Assembly: GCF_036014195.1 (NCBI RefSeq)
Contig: NZ_CP107918.1
Span: forward strand, 682,001-746,000
Length of the DNA stretch: 64,000 bases
Origin: Streptomyces sp. NBC_00442
GTDB taxonomy: Bacteria > Actinomycetota > Actinomycetes > Streptomycetales > Streptomycetaceae
Direction: 5' to 3'
The first letter of the stretch is position 1. The number at the start of each line of letters is the position of its first letter. The position numbers and the translations under genes are program-made. Below the pieces are notes generated by a model. That model made no database searches, was not told the origin of the DNA, and saw nothing but the letters and a program-made list of their open reading frames with translations. Below are positions 25,770 through 34,484 of the stretch, one piece after another.

Positions 25770-25814
25770 CCCGGGGGCCCGGCCACGCCGACACGGCGCG
25801 GCCGGCCCCCCGGG
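25770..25814 (+). terminator. Strong GC hairpin after the first aminopeptidase P gene
   Basis: CCCGGGGGCCCGGCC (25770-25784) faces GGCCGGCCCCCCGGG (25800-25814) with one mismatch and a 15-base loop. It starts 11 bp past the stop and suggests that the two aminopeptidase genes are separate transcripts. Confidence 0.55.
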
Positions 25815-25868
25815 CCGACCTGCTGGGATCTTTCCCGGAACGGACCACCACACGAGGGGACGAGAGCG

Positions 25869-27311
25869 ATGGAACAGCGGGACGGTTCGCGCGGACTGCG
25901 CAGCCACGATCGTCACGTACCGGACGCGGTGGCCGAGGTCTTCCGGCACGGGTGGGCCGAGACCGGGCTGCGGACGCCACCCGTGCCGGGGGCCGCGTGG
26001 GCGGCCGAACGGCGCGCTGCGCTCTCCGACCGGTTCCCCGGCGAGCGGATCGTCATTCCCTCCGGCGGCCCCAAGACCCGCAGCAACGACTTCGACTACG
26101 CGTTCCGGCCGCATTCCGCGTACATCCATCTCACGGCCGAGCAGGGCACGCACGCGGTGCCGGACAGCGTGCTCGTCTTCGAGCCGACGGCCCACGGGCA
26201 CGACGTCACCCTGTTCGTCCGGCCGCGCTCGCCCCGCGACGCCGGCCCGCACGGCGCCGAGCTCTACAGCGACCGCCGGCACGGCGAGTTCTGGGTCGGC
26301 CGGCGCCGGACGCTCGCGGAGACCGCCTGCGCCCTCGGCATCGAGGCGGTCTCCCGCGACCACTTGGAGCGGGCGCTCGCCGGCGGTGTGCCGACGCGGG
26401 CCCTGCGGGGCGAGGACCACGTGGTCGACGCCCTGGTGGCGCCGTCCGCGCCCGCCGACACAGAGCTGCTCGCCTTCCTCTCGGAGCTGCGGCTGGTCAA
26501 GGACGCGTGGGAGATCGAGCAGCTGCGCGCGGCCGTGCGGCACACGGTGGCCGGCTTCCACGACGTCGCCGCCGAACTGCCGCACGCCACCCGCGTGGAG
26601 CGGGGCGAGCGGTGGGTCGAGGGCACCTTCAACCGGCGCGCCCGGATGGAGGGTTACGGCCTGGGATTCGAGACGATCGCGGCGGCCGGCGCGCACGCGT
26701 GCGTACTGCACTGGATGCACAACGACGGACCGGTGCGGGAGGGCGAGCTGCTGCTGCTCGACGCGGGCGTCGAGGCCGACTCGTTCTACACCGGGGACGT
26801 GACCCGCACTCTGCCGGTCGGTGGACGCTTCACCGATGTGCAACGCCGGGTGTACGACCTGGTGTTCGCCGCCCAGTCCGCGGGGATCGCCGCGTTGCAC
26901 CCCGGCGCGCGGTACGGCGCGTTCCACGACGCCGCGACGCGCGTCATCGTGGAAGGCCTCGACGCCTGGGGGCTGCGGCCGGGCGGCGACGTGATCGCGC
27001 ACGAGCCCGCCCTGTACCGCAGGTACACCGTGTGCGGCACGGGTCACATGCTCGGTCTCGACTGCCACGACTGCGCCGCGGCCCGCAGCCGGACGTACGC
27101 CCAGGGCGTGCTCAAGGAGGGCCATGTGCTCACCGTCGAGCCCGGACTGTACTTCCAGCCCGACGACTTGACGATCCCGGAGGAACTGAGGGGCATCGGC
27201 GTGCGCATCGAGGACGACTTCCTCATCACGGCGGACGGCGCCGAGTGCCTGTCGTCGGGCCTGCCGCGCGGCGCCGACGAGGTCGAGGCGTGGATGGGCG
27301 AGCTGCGATGA
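25869..27311 (+). CDS. Xaa-Pro aminopeptidase (aminopeptidase P family), second copy
   Basis: 480 residues, colinear with the gene before it and clearly a paralogue. Metal ligands are all kept: LLLLDAGVEADSFYTGDVTR (two Asp), GTGHMLGLDCHDC (His), VLTVEPGLYF and GVRIEDDFLI (two Glu). The start ATG lies in GACGAGAGCGATGG. Compared with the first copy it lacks the charged N-terminal leader and has about 15 extra residues in the N-terminal domain near DRRHGEFWVGRRRTL. Divergence across the whole length indicates an old duplication, so the two probably differ in peptide preference. Confidence 0.93.
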   Translation: MEQRDGSRGLRSHDRHVPDAVAEVFRHGWAETGLRTPPVPGAAWAAERRAALSDRFPGERIVIPSGGPKTRSNDFDYAFRPHSAYIHLTAEQGTHAVPDSVLVFEPTAHGHDVTLFVRPRSPRDAGPHGAELYSDRRHGEFWVGRRRTLAETACALGIEAVSRDHLERALAGGVPTRALRGEDHVVDALVAPSAPADTELLAFLSELRLVKDAWEIEQLRAAVRHTVAGFHDVAAELPHATRVERGERWVEGTFNRRARMEGYGLGFETIAAAGAHACVLHWMHNDGPVREGELLLLDAGVEADSFYTGDVTRTLPVGGRFTDVQRRVYDLVFAAQSAGIAALHPGARYGAFHDAATRVIVEGLDAWGLRPGGDVIAHEPALYRRYTVCGTGHMLGLDCHDCAAARSRTYAQGVLKEGHVLTVEPGLYFQPDDLTIPEELRGIGVRIEDDFLITADGAECLSSGLPRGADEVEAWMGELR

Positions 27312-27330
27312 GAGCACTGCGGTGAGAGCG

Positions 27331-27349
27331 CCCCGGCGACGGGCCGGGG
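27331..27349. terminator. Bidirectional hairpin between convergent genes
   Basis: CCCCGGC (27331-27337) and GCCGGGG (27343-27349) with a five-base loop lie in the 42-bp gap between the second aminopeptidase gene and the convergent DUF1206 gene. Confidence 0.5.
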
Positions 27350-27353
27350 TCGG

Positions 27354-28208
27354 CTACAGGCGGCGCCAGCGTGCGGAGGCGAAGGAGAAGGCGCCGAAGA
27401 GGATCAGGCCGAGGGCGACGGCGAGCAGGAGCCAGGGGCCCATGGGGGTGTCCGCGAGGCTGCGCAAGGTCGCGTCCATGCCCTTGGCCTGGTTGGGATC
27501 GAAGCGGACGGCGGCCACCAGGACGAAGACCCCCGCGGCGGCGAACACGATGCCGCGGGCCGCCCCGCCGCCCACGCCGAGCGCGGTGACCCCCATCTTC
27601 GTACGGGAGCTCATCGCGGCGGTGTCCAGCTGGCGCAGGAAGCGTCGCATCGCGGCCCGCACGGCGAGCGTGAGGCCGACGCCGATCAGGACACAGCCCG
27701 CCGCGCCCACCAGGAACCGGCCGAAGGAAAGCTTGAGGGCGGTGGCCGTCCAGTCCCGCGACTTCTCGTTGCCGTTGGAGCCGCGGCTGTCGCCGGTCGC
27801 GAAGGTCGCGGTGGCCCAGCAGACGGAGGCGTAGAACACGGCGCGGCCGCCGTCCATGACGCGTGAACCGGCCTTGCGGTGCGGCCCTCTGGTGAGCACG
27901 GCCCGCGCGCCCCGCCACAGTGCCATGCAGCCGAAGCCGACGACGAGCAGCCACAGCATCACCTTCCCGAAGGGCTGCGCCGCGACCTGGTTGAGGGCGC
28001 CCTGCCGGTCCGCCTGGCCGCCGCTGCCCAGGGCTATGCGGATGGCCAGCACACCGATCAGGACGTACACGACGCCGCGGGCGACGAATCCCGCCCGTCC
28101 GGCCGCGCTCAGCGTCTCCCTCTGGGCACCGCGCCGGCCGAACTTGCGGTTCACGGACGTCAACGCCCTGCTTCCGGCTCCTTGATGACGTGCGTGGGAC
28201 GAGCTCAC
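27354..28208 (-). CDS. DUF1206 domain membrane protein
   Basis: 284 residues from a GTG with AAGGAGG five bases upstream. It has six hydrophobic helices arranged as three pairs, each beginning with a similar phrase: GRAGFVARGVVYVLIGVLAI, DGGRAVFYASVCW and GGGAARGIVFAAAGVFVLVA. That threefold ARG..Y/F..G pattern is characteristic of DUF1206 proteins. Function unknown in the family. It is a single gene, convergent with the aminopeptidase pair. Confidence 0.85.
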   Translation of the reverse strand: MSSSHARHQGAGSRALTSVNRKFGRRGAQRETLSAAGRAGFVARGVVYVLIGVLAIRIALGSGGQADRQGALNQVAAQPFGKVMLWLLVVGFGCMALWRGARAVLTRGPHRKAGSRVMDGGRAVFYASVCWATATFATGDSRGSNGNEKSRDWTATALKLSFGRFLVGAAGCVLIGVGLTLAVRAAMRRFLRQLDTAAMSSRTKMGVTALGVGGGAARGIVFAAAGVFVLVAAVRFDPNQAKGMDATLRSLADTPMGPWLLLAVALGLILFGAFSFASARWRRL

Positions 28209-28435
28209 GATGTCCTCCTTCGGGGCCGAACGCGCCCTGCGGTAGCGTGTCGCGAAACGGTCGGCCGGTGCGACGACCACGACGCCCACGGGAAGCGGTG
28301 CCGCGTGCCGTGGACCGCCGGTCCTGTGTGCACGTCGAGTGTGCCCCCGCCCGCGAAGGTCAACCGGTGGGTGACGTCCCCCGATCAACCGGCGGACGCG
28401 CTCGTCGTCCACCCTGCGTAGGGGGACTGTCCCGC

Positions 28436-28484
28436 CAGGTGAACAGCGCGGTGATCAGGTCAGGTGAACAGCGCGGTGATCAGG
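28436..28484. repeat. 24/25-bp tandem duplication spanning the stop codon of the PP2C response regulator
   Basis: The 24-bp unit from 28461 to 28484 recurs exactly at 28436-28459, one base apart. The first copy codes the last residues (LITALFT) and half the stop; the second lies in the 3' untranslated region. A replication-slippage duplication is the simple reading. Confidence 0.85.
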
Positions 28485-30064
28485 GCGATGTCGTCGTCCT
28501 TGTTCCGACCGAAGCGCGCGAGCAGCACATCGCACATCTCCTCCAGGTCGGTGGGGCCTTCGGCGACGGCGTCACGGAACTCGGCGAGGGTGACATCGAG
28601 GCCGACGTTGCGCACTTCCACGAGGCCGTCGGTCACCATGAGCAGGCGTGTGCCGTGGGGGACGGGCAGGACCGAAGGCGGCGGATGGCTCAGGCCCAGT
28701 CCCAGAAGCGGGCCGTGCGCGGTGTGGAAGCGCGGGCCGGTCCGCGGGTCGATCACCAGCGGGGGGATGTGACCGGCGTTGGCGATGTGCATCCGGCGCT
28801 CTCCGGGCGGGATCAGAACGAGGCAGAGAGTCACGGTGATGCCTGGCTGGGAGTGGCCGAGCAATATCTCCAGACGTTCAAGGATGCGGTGCGGCGAGTG
28901 GCCCTCGATGGCATAGGCGCGCAGCGCGTGGCGCACTTCGCCCATGACGGTCGCGGCGGTCACCGAGTGGCCGACCACGTCGCCGATGGCGAGCAACAGG
29001 CCGTTGTCGGTGTGCACCGCCTCGTAGAAGTCGCCGCCGATTTCGGCGTGTTCGGAGGCGGGCAGATAGCGGAAGGCCAGGTCGATGCCCGCCACTTCGG
29101 GCAGTTCCTTGGGCAGGAACGAGCGCTGCAGGGCCAGGCCCAGCGCGTGTTCCTCGTTGTAGGTGCGCAGGGCTTCGAGGGCGAGTGCGCTGGCGTTGGC
29201 CAGTTGCTGGAAGACCTGCTCGTCGTCGGCGCTCCGCAGGGCGTCCGCGGGGACCGCCAGACAGATGGGCGGGCGACCGCGTTTGGTGCGGGCCAGTGCC
29301 AGAGCGACATCCCCACGGAGGTGGTCGCCGGGGAGCAGGGCTCGCCAGTGCCCCTGCGGGATCCGCACGATGGTGACCCCGGTGCCCCCGTGCAGTCCAT
29401 GGGCCGACAGCTGATCCAGCAGGTCGGGGTGGGCGGGGTGCACACGCAGCGCGCTCCGGGGGCCGTCGATCATGCTGTGCACGGCCTGCGCCTGGGGCGA
29501 GAGGAACACCCCGCTGGCGGGGCACGTCAGGACGGTGGCGGCGCCGCCGGTGGCCGCCGAGGCGAACGAGTGGAACCCTACGGCGCTGTAGACGTCCAGC
29601 GTCGCCCTGTTGAGGGCGATGAGGCGCTGGGCCAGTCGTTCGGCGCGCTGGCGTGCACGGGCGTAGCGCAGGGTCGCGGTGACGGTGGCGAGGAGCTCGC
29701 CCGGGTCGATGGGCTGGTCGAGATAGGCGTCGGCTCCCCTGCGCAGCCCCTCCGCGTGATCGTCCGGGCTGACGGCGGCGGCGGAGATCTGGATGACGGG
29801 CAGGTGGGCCGTCAGCGGGTCGGCCTTGACGCGTTCGCTGACTTCGAAGCCGCTCATGTCCGGAAGCCGGACGTCGACGATCGCGATGTCCGGGAGTTCG
29901 GCGGACGTGCCGTCGAGTAGGGCGAGCCCCTGTTCGCCCGTGCCCGCCGTGAGGACGGCGTGGCCGGCCCGCTGCAGCCACCGCGTGAGGACGTAGCGGT
30001 TGGTCTCGTTGTCGTCGATGACCAGAACGGTGGCGGGCCGGACGTCGGGGGCTCTGTCGATCAC
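28460..30064 (-). CDS. Response regulator fused to a SpoIIE/PP2C-type phosphatase
   Basis: 534 residues. Residues 10-130 are a receiver domain: VLVIDDNETNRYVL (acidic pair), IAIVDVRLPDMSGFEV (phospho-accepting Asp) and a DAYLDQPIDP segment near the conserved Lys position, where Lys is replaced by Gln. A GAF-like middle follows. The PP2C domain from about 310 has EIGGDFYEAV, AIGDVVGHSVTAATVM and LMVTDGLVEVRN, with metal-binding Asp residues intact. It should dephosphorylate an anti-sigma antagonist when switched by phosphorylation or binding. ATGA overlap with the kinase gene upstream argues for a cognate pair. Confidence 0.88.
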   Translation of the reverse strand: MIDRAPDVRPATVLVIDDNETNRYVLTRWLQRAGHAVLTAGTGEQGLALLDGTSAELPDIAIVDVRLPDMSGFEVSERVKADPLTAHLPVIQISAAAVSPDDHAEGLRRGADAYLDQPIDPGELLATVTATLRYARARQRAERLAQRLIALNRATLDVYSAVGFHSFASAATGGAATVLTCPASGVFLSPQAQAVHSMIDGPRSALRVHPAHPDLLDQLSAHGLHGGTGVTIVRIPQGHWRALLPGDHLRGDVALALARTKRGRPPICLAVPADALRSADDEQVFQQLANASALALEALRTYNEEHALGLALQRSFLPKELPEVAGIDLAFRYLPASEHAEIGGDFYEAVHTDNGLLLAIGDVVGHSVTAATVMGEVRHALRAYAIEGHSPHRILERLEILLGHSQPGITVTLCLVLIPPGERRMHIANAGHIPPLVIDPRTGPRFHTAHGPLLGLGLSHPPPSVLPVPHGTRLLMVTDGLVEVRNVGLDVTLAEFRDAVAEGPTDLEEMCDVLLARFGRNKDDDIALITALFT

Positions 30065-31506
30065 TGGCCTGCCCCTTTGGCGTGCGGGTACGGGGGGTTC
30101 GTATGGCTGAGGTCCGGCAGGCGCAGGCGGACACAGGTGCCGACACCGACGGTGCTGGTGAGCGTGAGCGAGCCGCCGAGCAGCTCGGCGAGGGTGCGGG
30201 CATAGGGCAGGCCCAGGCCGGTGCCGGGCCGCCCGCTCTGGTGCGGGCCCCGGACCTGGTAGAACACCTCGAAGACCCGTTCCAGCTCGTCGGGCGGGAT
30301 GCCGACTCCCGTGTCGCTGACGGTGAACAGCACCGAGGGGCCCGACGGTGCGGGATCGGCGGCTATGTCGAGGCGTACCTCGCCCGCCTCGGTGAACTTC
30401 AGCGCGTTGGTCAGGAGGTTGCGCAGAATGCGCACGAGCAACGTCTCGTCGGTGACCAGCGGCGGCAGCTGTTCGAGGTCGGACGTGACCAGCGTGAGAC
30501 CGTCGTGGCCATGGCTGCTCACGACCAGACTGCCGAGGTGACCGACGAGCAGCCTCAGGTCGACCCTTTCGGGATGGATCTCGACGTGTCCGGCCTCGGC
30601 CTTCGCGACGTCCAGCAGGTCGCCGACGAGCGACAGCAGCGTGTGGCCGCTGGATGCGATGAGGCCGACCTGCTCGTGCTGCTCATCGGTCAGCCGGGGC
30701 GAGCTGGGTGCCAGGAGCAGGGTCGAGAGGGCGACCACGGAGTTGACCGGGGTGCGCAGTTCGTGGCTGATGTTCGTCCAGAACCGCGTCTTGGCCTCGC
30801 TCGCCTCCTGCAGCTGACGGCGCTTCTCCTCCAGCTCCGAATGCAGCGCCAGCACCCCGCTGTTGGTGTCTTCGAGCTCCTGCGTCAGCTCCGAGTACAG
30901 CGCGAGAACGCCGCGGTTGGTTTCCTCCAGCTCTTCGTTGAGCCGGTGCAGTTCCTCCCGCTGGGCGCGTGTCTCCTCCAAGGCGGCGATCAGGTCCCGG
31001 GTCTGGGCACGCAGGTCGTCGGCCTCCGTGGAACGCGCTTCGGCCTGGAGCACTCTGGTCAGGCCGGCACGTTGTTCGGCGCCGCTCGCGCCCTGCAGGG
31101 GGAGCGGCTGCGTAATGACGATACGGCTGGGCGCGGCCTCCCCCTCGTAGGCGACCCGAACGAGCTTGCGGACCAGGTCGAGGGTGTCCCGGCCGGGCGG
31201 AGGGCCGTCGGCCCAGGTGAACGTGACGACGAGGGCGTCGTGCTGCGCCGTCTGGTCCAGGCCGAAGGAGACTTCGAGGCCGGTGCAGGCGAGGCGGTCG
31301 CGTCCGAGTTCGCTCAGGGCGGTGGCCAGCCGGACCTGGTCCTGTCGGTCCAAACCCAGCACCGCGGCCGCTTGTTGGGCGCTGCGGCGCAGGCCGAAAA
31401 CGTCCTGGGCCGAGGTCAGGGCGAAGGATGCCGTTGGGGCTGGAGTGCTACGGCCGGGCTGGAGCACGGCGGCGTGGCGGCCCGGCTCAAACGCGTCGGC
31501 TGCCAT
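30061..31506 (-). CDS. Sensor histidine kinase with N-terminal ATPase-like region and coiled coil
   Basis: 481 residues. The first 130 residues resemble an RsbW-type regulatory domain (SAQQAAAVLGLDRQDQVRLA). Residues 155-230 form a Glu/Leu-rich coiled coil with a near-repeat, LEETNRGVLALYSELTQ and LEDTNSGVLALHSELEE. The kinase core has FWTNISHELRTPVNSVVALS (phospho-His), NLLTNALKFTEAG (N box), VSDTGVGIPPDELERVFEVF (G1/F) and GRPGTGLGLPYARTLAELLG (G2). No membrane helix, so it is soluble and may sense through the stressosome. It overlaps the response regulator gene by ATGA. Confidence 0.9.
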   Translation of the reverse strand: MAADAFEPGRHAAVLQPGRSTPAPTASFALTSAQDVFGLRRSAQQAAAVLGLDRQDQVRLATALSELGRDRLACTGLEVSFGLDQTAQHDALVVTFTWADGPPPGRDTLDLVRKLVRVAYEGEAAPSRIVITQPLPLQGASGAEQRAGLTRVLQAEARSTEADDLRAQTRDLIAALEETRAQREELHRLNEELEETNRGVLALYSELTQELEDTNSGVLALHSELEEKRRQLQEASEAKTRFWTNISHELRTPVNSVVALSTLLLAPSSPRLTDEQHEQVGLIASSGHTLLSLVGDLLDVAKAEAGHVEIHPERVDLRLLVGHLGSLVVSSHGHDGLTLVTSDLEQLPPLVTDETLLVRILRNLLTNALKFTEAGEVRLDIAADPAPSGPSVLFTVSDTGVGIPPDELERVFEVFYQVRGPHQSGRPGTGLGLPYARTLAELLGGSLTLTSTVGVGTCVRLRLPDLSHTNPPYPHAKGAGQ

Positions 31507-31527
31507 GCTCGCCCCGCCCCTCGTCGC

Positions 31528-32583
31528 TCACCAGTCCCCCTTGACGACGACGACGCTGGCGTCGTCGCGCCGCACTGCCGCTTCGCGCAGCAGTTGGCCC
31601 GCCGTGACGAGCGGCGAGTGGTGCAGCAGTCCGGGCATCTTCCCCGGATCCCATCGCTCGGTCAGCCCGTCGGAGTGCATGACCAGGGCACCGTAGCCGG
31701 GCAGCGGCTCCTCGAAGGTTCGCAGGCGCCGCATCTGCGCGCCGACGATGCCGGGAGCCGACAGCAGGGCCCTGCGCCCGTCGTCACCCACGAGGAAGCC
31801 GCTGACGTTGCCGATGCCGCAGTACAGCACCCGGCCGGCTTCGGGCTCGATCCGGGCCACGGCGGCCGCGCCGCCGCGGGTCCCCTGGAGAGCGCGGTGT
31901 ACGGCGTTGAGGATCCCTTCCGGGCTCGACTCGGTGGTGGACTCGAACGCCTTGACAGCGGCGGAACTCGCGCGGGCCGCGAGGGGCCCGTGGCCCAGGC
32001 CGTCACACATCATGACCAGGACGACGGGCTTCCCGCCCCCGGTGTCGACGCTGCGCACCGCCCACGCGTCCCCGCACACGCTCTCTCCGCTGATGGGCCT
32101 CGTGACCCCCGCGGCGAGCGAGGAACCGGGCGAGGCGACAACCGCCCTGCCGTCCACGGAGCGGGGCCAGAACTGGGCGGCCATGACGGTCCCCCGGCCG
32201 GGAAGGGAGTGCAGGTCGAAGTGGTCCGCGAGCCGCGAGACCGCTCCGAGGCCGATTCCGAGGGTGCCGGCGCTGGACGCCCCGTCGGCGAGGGCCGCGG
32301 ACACGTCTGTCATGCCGGGCCCCGAATCGACGGTGAGGAACTCGACACCGGCTTCGCCGTCGTCCTCACGTATCACCCGGAGCAGGAGCGCCCCGTCCAC
32401 GGCATGCCGGTGCACATTGGTGGCCGCTTCGGTGACGGCGAGCGCGACTTCCGCCGCACGGTGGGCGTTCAGGCCGATGCGTCTGGCCAGCGCGGCGGCC
32501 GCTCCGCGTGCGGCCGCCGCGAGCGACGCGCCGTCACGGAACCAGGCCACGTCCTCGGAGGTCAGAATCTTCGTGTTGTTCAT
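31528..32583 (-). CDS. Anti-sigma-type ATPase fused to PP2C phosphatase (RsbX-like)
   Basis: 351 residues, starting MNNTKILTSEDVAWF by ATGA overlap with rsbT. Residues 25-130 form an RsbW/RsbT-type ATPase (ALAVTEAATNVHRHAVDG, VDSGPGMTDV, GTLGIGLGAVSRLADHFDLH). Residues 160-350 form a PP2C domain (CGDAWAVRSV, VMMCDGLGHGPLAARASSAA, YCGIGNVSGFLVG, LVMHSDGLTERWDP). RsbX enzymes reset the stressosome by dephosphorylating RsbR and RsbS. The added ATPase part is known in actinobacterial versions. Confidence 0.87.
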   Translation of the reverse strand: MNNTKILTSEDVAWFRDGASLAAAARGAAAALARRIGLNAHRAAEVALAVTEAATNVHRHAVDGALLLRVIREDDGEAGVEFLTVDSGPGMTDVSAALADGASSAGTLGIGLGAVSRLADHFDLHSLPGRGTVMAAQFWPRSVDGRAVVASPGSSLAAGVTRPISGESVCGDAWAVRSVDTGGGKPVVLVMMCDGLGHGPLAARASSAAVKAFESTTESSPEGILNAVHRALQGTRGGAAAVARIEPEAGRVLYCGIGNVSGFLVGDDGRRALLSAPGIVGAQMRRLRTFEEPLPGYGALVMHSDGLTERWDPGKMPGLLHHSPLVTAGQLLREAAVRRDDASVVVVKGDW

Positions 32584-33002
32584 CGCACCCATTTGATGAT
32601 GGTGATGGTCGTGCCGTCGCCCGGAGCGGTGTCCAGAGCGAAGTCGTCGACCAGCCTGCGGGCCCCGCTGAGTCCGAGCCCGAGCCCGCCTCCGGACGTC
32701 CAGCCGTCCGTCATGGCCTGCTCGACATCGGGGATTCCGGGGCCGGAGTCCTCGAATATGGCGCCCACGCCGCGTTTGCCCGCCCGGCTCACGGCGCCCG
32801 CCGTGACCGTGCCGCCGCCGCCGTAGATCAGCGTGTTGCGTGCGAGCTCGCTCGCCGCGGTGATCATCTTCGTCTGGTCGACCAACGACAGCCGGCACTC
32901 CTGGGACAGTGCCCTGATGGCCTGGCGGATCTGTACGAGATCACCACTGCGCTCGATCGAGTAGACGCGTGGCTCCTCCCCCGCCGCCCACGGGGCGGTC
33001 AC
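32580..33002 (-). CDS. rsbT: RsbT-type serine/threonine kinase of the stressosome
   Basis: 140 residues from a GTG. ATPase motifs are DQTKMITAASELARNTLIYG (N box), FEDSGPGIPDVEQAM (G1) and GGGLGLGLSGARRLVDDFAL (G2). RsbT is held by RsbR/RsbS and phosphorylates both when stress occurs, then activates a downstream phosphatase. It overlaps rsbS by GTGA upstream and the RsbX-like gene by ATGA downstream. Length and order fit a standard RST module. Confidence 0.92.
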   Translation of the reverse strand: MTAPWAAGEEPRVYSIERSGDLVQIRQAIRALSQECRLSLVDQTKMITAASELARNTLIYGGGGTVTAGAVSRAGKRGVGAIFEDSGPGIPDVEQAMTDGWTSGGGLGLGLSGARRLVDDFALDTAPGDGTTITIIKWVR

Positions 33003-33370
33003 CGCAAGCCCGAACTGGCTGGCTGGCTCAGCTTCGCCAGCCCCTTCTCCAGGTTCAGGGCCGTGCTGACCCCGCCGAGCGAGAGGCCCAGCTCGACGAG
33101 GGTGATGGCCACGGCCGGGCGCATGCCCACGACCACGGTCCGGGCGTCGAGCACGCGTGAAATGGAGGCGATGGTCGCCAGCATGCGTCCCACGAACGAG
33201 TCGACGATCTCCAGCGCGCCGATGTCGATGATGACGCCCGTGGCCGACCTCGCCACGATCTGGTCCGCCAGGTCCTCCTGGAGGTTCAGTACCGTCTGGT
33301 CCTCCAGGTCGAATTGCACGGACACGATCAGCGTGTCTCCGATCCGGAGGATCGGAATGCGGTCACTCAT
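32999..33370 (-). CDS. rsbS: RsbS-type STAS scaffold protein
   Basis: 123 residues (MSDRIPILRIGDTLIVSVQF). A single STAS domain: GVIIDIGALEIVDSFVGRML carries the conserved Ser (DS) that RsbT phosphorylates. RsbS forms the core of the stressosome with RsbR. ATG overlaps the end of rsbR, and the stop overlaps the GTG of rsbT. Confidence 0.92.
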   Translation of the reverse strand: MSDRIPILRIGDTLIVSVQFDLEDQTVLNLQEDLADQIVARSATGVIIDIGALEIVDSFVGRMLATIASISRVLDARTVVVGMRPAVAITLVELGLSLGGVSTALNLEKGLAKLSQPASSGLR

Positions 33371-34218
33371 CGCTGTCCGCCCTGATGGGCGACCAGGTCG
33401 ACGCCCGACCGGCGCAGGGCCAGCTTCAGGGCATCGGCCAGGCTCGCCTTCGTCACGATGCCGTCGAACTCGATGCCCAGGGCGACGATGGTCTGCGCGA
33501 TCTGCGGGCTGATGCCGGACACCGTGCACTCGGCGCCCATCAGACGGGCGGCGACGATCGTCTTCAGCAGGTGCTGGGCGACTTGGGTGTCCACGGCGGG
33601 CACACCGGTGATGTCGATGATCGCCTGCTCGGATCCGGTGTCCACGAGCGCCTGGAGGAGCTTCTCCATGACCACCTGGGTGCGCGCCGAGTCCAGCGTG
33701 CCGACCAGGGGCACGGCGATGACCCCGTCCCACAGGCGCACCACCGGCGTCGACAGCTCCAGCAGCTGCTCCGCCTGCGCGGAGATGAGCTCGTCGCGCG
33801 TCTGCGTGTACGTCTCGATGGTGAACAGGCCCAACCCGTCCAGGATGCGCCCGAGCTGCAGATAGGCCCGCACCACGTCGGCGGAGCCGTCCTCGAGGAG
33901 CGGTTCGAGCACGCGCTTCAGGGCGAAGACGCTGACGGCGGTCTCACTCGGCGAGAAACCCTGCCGCGCCCTGTTGCGCGAGAGCTCGGTCAGCAGGGCA
34001 CGCACCTCCGACATCTGCTCGGAGTGGACATCGACGGCGCCCTGGCGCAACGCCTCCACCAGAGCCTCGTACAACTCCCGCAGTTCACGTTCCAGTTCGG
34101 CCTTGCCCATGCGTCTGCCGAGCGTTCCCGATACCTCGCGAACCCACGACGAGGCCAGGTCCTTGTCCTCTACCGAGAGGATCCCCACCAGGTCCACGGC
34201 GCTGTCTCGCTTCACCAT
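33367..34218 (-). CDS. rsbR: RsbR-type stressosome sensor (RsbRD N-domain plus STAS)
   Basis: 283 residues. Residues 1-150 form a helical RsbRD-type sensory domain (FSPSETAVSVFALKRVLEPL). The C-terminal STAS domain begins at about residue 163 with VVRLWDGVIAVPLVGTLDSA and has DITGVPAVDTQVAQHLLKTI, where the Thr in VDT matches an RsbT target. The N-terminal domain has no heme or flavin motif, so its signal is unknown. It heads a six-gene operon (rsbR-S-T, RsbX-like, kinase, PP2C regulator). Confidence 0.9.
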   Translation of the reverse strand: MVKRDSAVDLVGILSVEDKDLASSWVREVSGTLGRRMGKAELERELRELYEALVEALRQGAVDVHSEQMSEVRALLTELSRNRARQGFSPSETAVSVFALKRVLEPLLEDGSADVVRAYLQLGRILDGLGLFTIETYTQTRDELISAQAEQLLELSTPVVRLWDGVIAVPLVGTLDSARTQVVMEKLLQALVDTGSEQAIIDITGVPAVDTQVAQHLLKTIVAARLMGAECTVSGISPQIAQTIVALGIEFDGIVTKASLADALKLALRRSGVDLVAHQGGQR

Positions 34219-34484
34219 TCAGGTGCTCCTTCGGCATTCATATGTTCGCGTCAGCGTTGACCCGTGCAGCCTACGGCACCGTTGAAGTGCGCAGTGTCGG
34301 CCTATTGCCTGGTCCCCCGTAGGGGGTGGCACCCGCGAAAGCCGGACGGCAAAGCGGCGGCGCGAAGAGCCGGGGCGGCCCCGTGCCTGCCTGTCCCACG
34401 CGAAGCCGGGGTGAACCGGATTCGGCCCTATCGCCCACGCGTTTCACCGTCCGTACGCGCCCACTGGGCGTTCGCCCCGGAGGG

